A stretch of DNA of 64,000 nucleotides from Cunninghamia lanceolata (Eukaryota; Streptophyta; Pinopsida; Cupressales; Cupressaceae), in the NCBI GenBank assembly GCA_027924645.1, contig BSBN01000233.1:4482501-4546500 (forward strand), in the 5' to 3' direction. A model generated the notes under the pieces. The model worked only from the letters and a program-made list of their open reading frames with translations. It was not told the DNA's origin and ran no database searches. Of this stretch, positions 56,648 to 64,000 are shown in pieces. The position numbers and the translations under genes are program-made. Every line of letters starts with the position of its first letter. Position 1 is the stretch's first letter.

Positions 56648-59600
56648 ATGGCTACTCCAAATGTTGTGAAAATTACTGATAGGACACACCCTAAATTTAA
56701 GAAGCATCCCTACAAATCTCTAGAAGTAGATCCCTCAGGGGCATTTTCTAGCATTCTGCATGGTGTTTTGCATGTAGAAGATGTTAGGGTTTACATTTAT
56801 GCAAATATTGAAGAATTTGGGGAATCCAAGCTGATGGATATCTACCACAAGGAATTGATAGATGACTCATTTGATCTCAAACCCCAATACAAGGCCAGGG
56901 ATAAGCATTTCAGTCAGTGTATCCATTTCCCCTGTTTTGCAGAAGATGAATGGGTTCAGTATGTTCTGAGTAGAGTGCATGACAACTTTATGTGGTTAAT
57001 GAGGCCCTTCAAGATAACCAAGGATGCCATTAGGGTAGTTACCAGATTGCACTCATCCAGTGGGATACCTACTCTCAAATCTGTCAAGAATCAGATAGTG
57101 AGTGAGGCAACCGGATCAAAATTTGACAAGAGAGAAATGACTATAGAAGATATCACTGATCCAGATATCAAGTTTGCATCTATGATAATTGGCTATAAGA
57201 TATATCACTCCAGTAGGGAGAATTCAGTATCTGGAACAACTGTGTATATTGCTTATGAAATGCTAAGGAAAAATGCTGACTATGATCTATGTGAACTTCT
57301 TCTGAGCCAACTATTAGAAAACTTACAAAGGATCAAGAAGGACAAGAAAAACTCATTCAAATATGGTGGTCTGATATTGTGTCTATTCTTTTACTTTATG
57401 AATGAGCTACCCAGATCCAGTGGTTGGATGTGGCAAAATGACAGACCAATAGCAATACAAAGCAGAGATTATTTGCATGGAATTAGTGATGCTAAGGCAC
57501 AGAATATAGCACTCTAGGGCTACTTCAAGAACTTTCAGAGTATGATGCAAGCCAGAGAGAGAATTCCTAAATCACTAGTTGAAAAATATAAGGACACAAC
57601 ATGCTTTATGGTAGAAACTGATCAATGCCTAATGAAGGCAGTGGAGCCAAGGATAGTCTAGATCATGCCAATGGGATATAAAGTAGATGAGAAAATTGTA
57701 GAGCTACATGTTCAACACATGTTGTGTCAGCCCAAGGATCCCAAGGTAGAAAGATTTGGAACCTACCAAGAGCTAAATGTAAAAGTTCATGTTGAACTTA
57801 GACAGCCTAAGATCAAGAGATAAGTAAGAAGGGAAGTAGAAGAATTCACCAAAAGGCATGGAATATCAAAGGAGGTAGTTGATGCCAATAGAGAGAAGAT
57901 AGAAAGGGCAGAGAAAGAAAAGGAAGAAACAAAAAAAGAAAGTGCTCTGGTAGAAGCCCCCTCCCAGACCAGATCCTCTAAGAGCTCTGCACCTACCACT
58001 GCTAAGAGCTTAAAGGTATCAAAACCGGAAGCAAAATCATCTGGTAAAGGAGAAAAGAGAACAAAGACAAAGGCTACAAGATCATACACAAGCCTCAAGG
58101 ATGATGAAGAAACAGAGATAGATGAGGAAGTAAAGAAAATGAAGAAGAAGAAGAAAACAACTAGTGAACCCTCTACCGGTCAAGACAAAGAAGATAAGGC
58201 AGAGGAATTTGTTGAAAAACCTACTCTCTGCATTGATGATATCATCAAATCAGTTACTGTGGATGGGAACTTACAACCAATGGTTGAATTTTATGATGAA
58301 TATAATGAAAATGATCAGAAGATATTGCAAGATGCCATAGTCAGGTATCTAAACATCTACAACAAAGCATTCATTGAAATTATATCTCTGGTTCCCAAAA
58401 GCTTAGAGAAGGAACTTGAAATAAGGAAGAACAATGCCCAAGCAAAAGATATAGAAATCCGGGAGCAGATTGCTATTCAGCTCTATCCATCCATTACCCC
58501 TAAACAAATGAACATTATCTTCAAGGACTGCAAGGATGAGTTCTAGAGCAAAGCTAGAATGAATCAAATTATGGTTGGAGAAACTAACAAAGTTGCAAAG
58601 GAAACAGAAGATATCATCCAAAATGCCTTCAAAAGATTCAACCTTCCTATTATAGAGGACTTAGGTGATGAACCCTCTATCATGGATGACAAAGGAGAAT
58701 CTACTAAGATAGTGGTAGAAGAGGCAAAGAAGCTAGGTGAGGAGAAAACTAAGGATCTGGATTCCTCTATTTCGGAAGAGGAAGTCCAAGAAGAAGTAAA
58801 TATCTCTCATCTAGATTCCCCTATAGACTCCGGATCTAAAGAAGAAGAAAGATTAGAGGAGAAAACTAGTCAAGAAGAAGAAGTAAAGGAAAAAGAAAAA
58901 GACCAAACAGAGAAGACTCCAGAAGATCGTTCTGAGATTGCAGAAGGGAAGAAGACTCTGTCTCTGGCAAGAGACACTATAGAAACTGTCAAAGATTTCT
59001 TGACCAAAGAGATGATGGAGTTTGATGAACTAGAACTGCTTCAAGGACCATTCAATTTTGATTCCCTCTCCCTGGTTCAAACCATGAAGCTAGCATCCTT
59101 TACTCAAGCAAAGGCAAAAGAAAAACTTCTGAAGTCTCACATGGAAGACTGTGAGCTCATAGAAAATGCATCTGGTGTATTGGAGAAGATTGAATGCTAT
59201 CCTTCCAAAAGGATCCTTCAGCCTCCACATCCGGTAATCTAAAGTCTTGTAAATTCTATTCATACATATTTTGATTCCTTAGAGAAGTCAACAGAAGAAA
59301 AGGTCTAAAAGGAGTTTTTGGGAAAGAGACTCTCTGAGGTACAGAGTCTAATAACAAATGATAGGAGAGTTATGGATATTGGAATAAAGAGCTTAGAAAA
59401 TGCTCTTAAAGATGGCAGAGATATATATAAATTTTGTTCATCCTGGCCCCAAGTGACCAAGGACATTGAGAAGAAAGTAAAAGAGCAGGAGGATAAACTG
59501 TTAAGTTTATCTCAAAGTTTTGATCCTCTCTCCTCTTCCATTATCAATCAAGAGTGTCAGACTATTGCAATCACAAATGAAATAAAGAAGCTTGAGAAGG

Positions 59601-59854
59601 AGAAGAAAAATAGAATAAACAGGTTAAGTGAACTTAGAGGGATCATTATCCCTAAGTTAGAGGCTATGCATGAAGCCCTAACTGATGCTCAGGCAATAGC
59701 CTAGACTAGTGATCCATCAGATCTAAAAAGGGTAGAAGCTTTTGCATTCCTGTTGAGTGGTCACATCTCAATTTTGGACAGGATGAAGAAGAGTTGGGCG
59801 ACAGAAGTGGTACAGTTGAAGACCACTTTTGCATATATAATTCAGTATATGTAA
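56648..59854 (+). pseudogene. Copy C ORF2: broken copy of the unrecognised protein
   Basis: ATG at 56648 (MATPNVVKITDR). Open to TAG at 57515-57517, where copies A and B have TGG. More breaks lie near 57661, 57822, 58543, 59245 and 59307. The region equivalent to copy A's TAG reads KEQEDKLLSLSQSFDPLSSS without stop, which shows that the original protein continued to the C-terminus at 59854. The linker differs in length from A and B. Confidence 0.8.
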
Positions 59855-60098
59855 GTAAAACATGTATATATGTTTTTGCAGACAAGTATAGATTGTTTTT
59901 GGAAAATTTTGGTGTGTGGACCCTAACCTTTGCCATTGATGTCAAAGGGGGAGTGAGGAGTAGTGAAAAATGTGGAATCCAGCTAAGGGGGAGCTCCGGT
60001 AAAGTGTACATTAGAACAAAGCATCAGCCAATGGGGAGTGTAGTGTGACACTTAGTTATTTTTCACTAAGTGTTGCCATCAATGCCAAAGGGGGAGAT

Positions 60099-61204
60099 TG
60101 TTGGAAAGAGACACAGTGTAGCTTCATGAGTGTTGTCATTGATGGTAGCAAAGTTCATCCCACCCATCCACAGAACATGGTGTGCCTATACCGAAAGTCA
60201 AATTGAAGAGTGTTGAGGTTCGGTAAGCAAGAACAGAGCATGTAGCAAGGTTTGACAGTCAGGTCTGGATCTCTTAGAGGAAGTATCTCATTAAAGTACA
60301 GAATTGGGAAAGTCAAGAGGAATACCATGACTAATAGATTTTATGGATTGAGCCTTCGGTGAAGAAAGAGTGAAGAGATATGAGCACCTAAGTATTGGGT
60401 TCCTGTTTGGTAGAGTAGACTAAGGAAGAACTGACCAGCAGAGCATCAGACCTTAATCCAGATAAGATATTGATGGTGATCAAGCTCCCTAAGGTATCAT
60501 TCATGATTGGCCAAAATGATTGATGACTTCTATAAGCATCTCCTTAATACGCATCACTTGACAAGCAAGGATTCAACTGACAGATCAAAGTTTGGGAAAA
60601 TATTGACTATTCTGGATGCTGACTAGAAAGGTATTGAAATCATTAGTGCGGATATATATACCAGATGGATTTGGATGTGAAGAAGTGTGTGGTGTATTGT
60701 GAAGTGCAAATAAAAGTAGAGAGCAGAGTGGAATCATTAATACAGGTCCAGTATGTGACAGGACAACAGCACCTACGAAGAGGAAGAATGAAGTGCAGTA
60801 GATCAGTGTATTGAGCTTAACTAGAACTAAACTTCAGTATGTGTGGATGCTTCTCATCAGTTCAAGTATCTTGTTACTCTCTTATGACTTGTAGATAGTG
60901 AGTCTCTTGTAGGCAGTGAACCTCTTGTGAGCAGTGTGCTCGAGCAGTGAGCCCTAATTGGCAAGTGCCATTTTGTACTACCTTATTCTTTTAACAGAGA
61001 ATACAATCTTAGGTTAATCACCCTGTGGTTTTTCCCTTAACAGGGTTTTCCACATCAAAATCATTGTGTTATGTGTATTGAGTTTATTTATGCTTTCATG
61101 GTTATGCATACTTACTTAATTTGATGTTGCACTAATTGTTAAGGAAAAATAGAAAGTTAAAATAATCTAGATAACTAATTCACCCCCCCTCTCAGTTATC
61201 AACA
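60099..61204 (+). repeat. Copy C 3' LTR
   Basis: 1,106 bp. AAAGGGGGAG ends two bases before it, with further copies upstream at about 59944, 59985 and (changed) 60029. Confidence 0.9.
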
Positions 61205-61740
61205 ATTTATGGCCCTAGAATCGGTACAAAGCCTCCATTTACCATCCTTCTTTGGGGCTAAAATGGTAGGTTCTACACATGGGCTAAGGCTCTTCCTTAT
61301 TAGCCCTTTGTTTAGGAGTTCTTGAATCTGATTTGCTATCTCTTCATTCTACTAAGGGGTCATTTTATATGCTGCCTTATTAGAAAGTACTACTCTTGGT
61401 ATGAGGTCTATCTAGTGGCTAATATATCTAATAGGTGGCAGGGAATCAGGTATGTCTATTGCAATCACTCCTTTGTAACTTTCAAGCAGATCTCTGACTT
61501 CCTTAGGTCCTACTTCCTCACACTTTCCTCTCTTTCCCCCTTAGGCTTCACAATCAAAGAAAAACCTACTCCACCACCTTCCTTTAATGTGTACATGAAT
61601 TCTTCTTCTCCTACCATCATTACACTAGACCCTACATGTTGTGGATCCTCTTCTACCAATGACTATATCCTATAAGTCACACCATCCTTTTGGAATGAGT
61701 AAGCATTCTTTTCTCCATCATGATGAGCCTTTTTGTCAAA
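61205..61740 (-). pseudogene. Gypsy pol: protease-RT linker and start of reverse transcriptase
   Basis: The minus strand reads toward 61205 with PTILAPKKDGKWRLCTDSRA, the first conserved block of gypsy reverse transcriptase, ending at the copy C junction. Several stops upstream. It joins 53667 in the uninterrupted element. Confidence 0.82.
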
Positions 61741-62046
61741 CTACCTTGGTCTGCCTAACAAAAGATGGCAAGCATCCATTGGAAGGATGTCACACAAGAT
61801 TTTATCTCTATACCCCCCAATACTAAATTCTACCCATGCTTGTTCATTGATGAGTATGTGCTGCCCCTTATTCAACAAACTGACTTTATATGGGCTACTA
61901 TGGGGTATCTTTTCTAGATTCAACTTATTCACTGCTTCCAAAGATATAATATTATTAGTAGAACCAGAGTCAATAATAACTTTACAAACCTTACCTTGGA
62001 TCTTGCAGTTGATTCTAAACAAAGCCCTTCTTTGAGACAGTTCAGT
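61741..62046 (-). pseudogene. Gypsy aspartic protease domain
   Basis: Contains VIIDSGSTNNIISLEAVNKL (active-site DSGST) and ILPMDACHLLLGRPR, the start and end motifs of retropepsin-like proteases, which cut the element polyprotein. A stop follows LLGRPR. Confidence 0.85.
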
Positions 62047-63222
62047 CTACACTGGTTCCTTGAGCAGCGTCCTCTTGATCTTCAGATTTTCTCCCATCTC
62101 TGATGTTAGATTCACTTCAGGAGATGTCACACTCCTTGCATCTTCTTGAATCAAAGTGGTTCTCTTCTCACTGCCATGAGAAGTTGAGGCCTTCTTTGGA
62201 CACTTATATGGCAGGTGCCCTATCTGATTGCAGTTATAACATCTCATGTTGGAGAACTTGGATCCTCTACCTGATCCATTTGTCCCACCCCTTCCATTAG
62301 ACCTTCTTCCTCGGTAGCCTCCTCTGCTACTTGAGTCTCCAACTTTCTCTTCTTGGTTAGACTCACCACTAGGCTTTTGGTTAGGACTTCTTCCTCTAAA
62401 ACTGCCTCTGCCTCTAAAACTTCTTCCTCCTCTACCTCTATTATTCTACTCACTTTTTCTCTTTATCTTCTCTTCAGCCCTTAAGGCCATTTGGAAACAC
62501 TTGTTCACTATTTCTGGTGCTAAGATGATGATCTCATCTTGGATGTTCATCCTTAGGCCATTCAGATACCTTGCCACCTTCTCTGACTCTTCTTCTTGTC
62601 TCTTTGATCTGAGACTAAGTTTATGAAACTCTTGTGTGTATGCATTCACATCAAGGTCTCTCTGTCTAAGGTTCTGTAATTTCTTATACGTCTGCACGTT
62701 ATAGTCTAGGGGTAAGAATTGTGCCTTGATTTTGGTCTTCATCCTTTCCCAAGAGGTTATCATATCCTTCCCCTCCTTGACTCTCTCTCCTTTCTCATAA
62801 TTCCACCATGCAAGAGAAGACCCCTTCAATCTTGCCTTTGCCAACTTAACTCTCTTATCATCAGGGACTTCTTTGTATTCGAAATGATTGTTCAATACTT
62901 CAATCTAGTCAATCACCTCTTCAGCTTCAATACTTCCACCATACATAGGTAACCCATCTATGGTGTCCCTATGGACTGACTTCAAAGCATCTACAAATGC
63001 CCTCTGGTCTACTAGTATCTCCTTTGTCCTCTTATTCGTTTCATCAATTTCTGTATATCCTTCATTGTTGTCACTTTCATCTTCCCTATCATTACCCTGG
63101 GTTCTTTTCAATTCCTGAAGCTTGGACTCAAACATCACTTCAATAAGTTTCTTCACTGCATCTTGTGACATGCTTTTACGAGGCATCATGTCAGCCTCTA
63201 CTTCACTTTCATTGTCTGACAT
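62047..63222 (-). pseudogene. Gypsy gag with RGG tail and one zinc knuckle
   Basis: Likely start MSDNESEVEADMMPRK at 63222. TAG near 62905 replaces Trp in EVIDW. It continues with the retrotransposon gag core (VKLAKARLKGSSLAWWNYEK; YTQEFHKLSLRSKRQEEES) to a stop near 62446, then an Arg/Gly-rich stretch and a CCHC knuckle CYNCNQIGHLPYKC near 62200. Gag forms the particle and binds RNA. Confidence 0.85.
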
Positions 63223-63254
63223 ACACCAAGACCACACCACCCGAGTGATCTTCA

Positions 63255-63268
63255 AAGCTCGCTCTGAT
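63255..63268 (-). other. Gypsy primer binding site
   Basis: Minus strand reads TGGTATCAGAGC a few bases inside the LTR boundary at 63276, complementary to initiator Met tRNA. Position good to a few bases. Confidence 0.8.
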
Positions 63269-63275
63269 ACCAATA

Positions 63276-64000
63276 TGATGGGGAGAGCACAGTGAAAATG
63301 CAGAACGGGTCCCACTTTTCTCACAAATGGAAAGACTTAACAAATGAGCTACCGATACATCTAGGTCATTAGACAATAAGGATTAGTATGACTTTCTCAA
63401 GTCTTAGCATTGTTCTACCTTACACCGATAGCTCAACTGAATTTATCTTTGGCGAGATACAACAGGACTCACACCGAGTCAATCAACTCTTCATCATCAT
63501 TGAGACTTACTTCTATCGGCGAAGTCTTCTATCCTTCAACCGATGCCTCGATGACAATTAAGTTCCTCTCATCTTAACCGTGATGGCTTCAACGTCGGTT
63601 GGGCATGACTTTATCGGTAAACTCCTTTGATGTGTTTCTGATATGCCGATGGCATTTGCCTTGGTGAGACTCTTCTCGTCGGTGAGCACTTACAAATTCT
63701 AGCCGATGCACCGATGGACCAACTCCCTCGGTGAGACTGCTCAACTTCAGTGGACTTGTTGTGAGTCCCCGCGACTCGCCAATGCACAACTTACTTTCTT
63801 CCTCTTCAACCAAACCCTAGCACATGGAGATGCTAGGTCAACCTACTGTGCAAAACATTCTATCTAGATCCTCTACGCCATCAAACACAAAAACAAAACA
63901 AGAAATAAAAACAAATACTTGTACAACGAAGCTATTCCACTTATTTTGACAGAAATTATGCCAGTGGAATGCTTCACGTCGACATACTGCAATGATGGAA
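63276..64000 (-). repeat. Gypsy 5' LTR, cut by window edge
   Basis: Plus strand starts TGATGGGGAG and follows 49937 onward at an almost constant offset (one base of indel) to the window end, equivalent to about 50662. Confidence 0.88.

Larger units (their letters stand above)
53673..61204 (+). mobile_element. Copy C: non-autonomous Sirevirus-like LTR retrotransposon
   Basis: 7,532-bp element with LTRs at 53673-54774 and 60099-61204 and target duplication ATTTA (53668-53672, 61205-61209). Same gene order as copies A and B; most diverged of the three in sequence and most decayed in ORF1. On the minus strand, joining the gypsy flanks across it gives CTDSRAIN then a run leading to ITIRYMFP, so it sits in the gypsy reverse transcriptase. 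It has lost many of the CCGG sites seen in copy A. Confidence 0.92.
49937..64000 (-). mobile_element. Chromodomain Ty3/gypsy element, cut by right edge, split by copy C
   Basis: Minus-strand gypsy element: 5' LTR from 63276 past the window end, primer site, gag, protease, reverse transcriptase, RNase H, integrase, chromodomain, then the 3' LTR at 49937-51088. A C-terminal chromodomain places it among plant chromoviruses. Copy C interrupts the reverse transcriptase at 53672/61205. Stops and frameshifts occur in gag and pol, so it is inactive. It is inserted next to the LINE ORF2 start; the 5 bp before it are ATTGG, but the partner duplication lies outside the window. Confidence 0.9.

Overview
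The window reads as gymnosperm, most likely conifer, nuclear DNA. It has no bacterial-type operons, it is dominated by nested plant retroelements, and it holds a Penelope-like retroelement with a GIY-YIG endonuclease, a class known in land plants chiefly from conifers. The only recognisable host gene is a broken cytochrome P450 of the plant steroid-hydroxylase group (CYP85 clan, CYP90/CYP724-like). Its exon fragments lie at 31.5-32.2 kb and 42.97-43.08 kb, about 10.7 kb apart, and a nested transposon fills most of the gap.

Layout. 1-17.7 kb: pieces of Ty3/gypsy (Tat/Athila-like) sequence, with an integrase fragment at the left edge, a long non-coding leader with a TACAA-motif array, and two decayed accessory reading frames (3725-3815 + 11216-12665, and 14042-16768). 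Copy A of an LTR element (3816-11210) sits in the first of these frames. 17.8-31.4 kb: decayed unrecognised sequence, a probable LTR start at 19725, a GCGCTAA-motif array, a complete 319-bp TRIM element whose LTRs each carry a tRNA-like gene (22980-23298, minus strand), and AT-rich DNA with a duplicated block. 31.5-43.1 kb: P450 pseudogene holding a rearranged Penelope-like element (32910-42869) with hammerhead-ribozyme-like inverted ends, itself interrupted by copy B (33405-40912). 44.7-49.9 kb: an unrecognised broken frame, then a plant L1-type LINE ORF2 with RNase H (minus strand). 49.9-64 kb: a chromodomain-bearing gypsy element (minus strand, running off the right edge), split inside its reverse transcriptase by copy C (53673-61204).

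The main discovery candidate is the family of copies A, B and C. Each is about 7.4-7.5 kb, has about 1.1-kb LTRs (TGTTG...CAACA), a 5-bp target duplication (GCCAC, GGATG, ATTTA) and an initiator-Met-tRNA primer site, and sits inside another transposon. They carry two proteins: a coiled-coil protein with four CCHC zinc knuckles (ORF1, 392 aa) and a ~1,030-residue protein I do not recognise (ORF2). I see no protease, integrase, reverse transcriptase or RNase H in any copy. The LTR ends, CCGG-rich LTR, repeated polypurine motifs, zinc-knuckle tail and a second ORF where Sireviruses may carry an env-like gene suggest a Sirevirus-derived element that lost pol and depends on helpers. Copy A is young (3 differences between its 1,091-bp LTRs).

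No intact host gene was found. Functional calls rest on motifs read by eye; family names beyond superfamily are inference.
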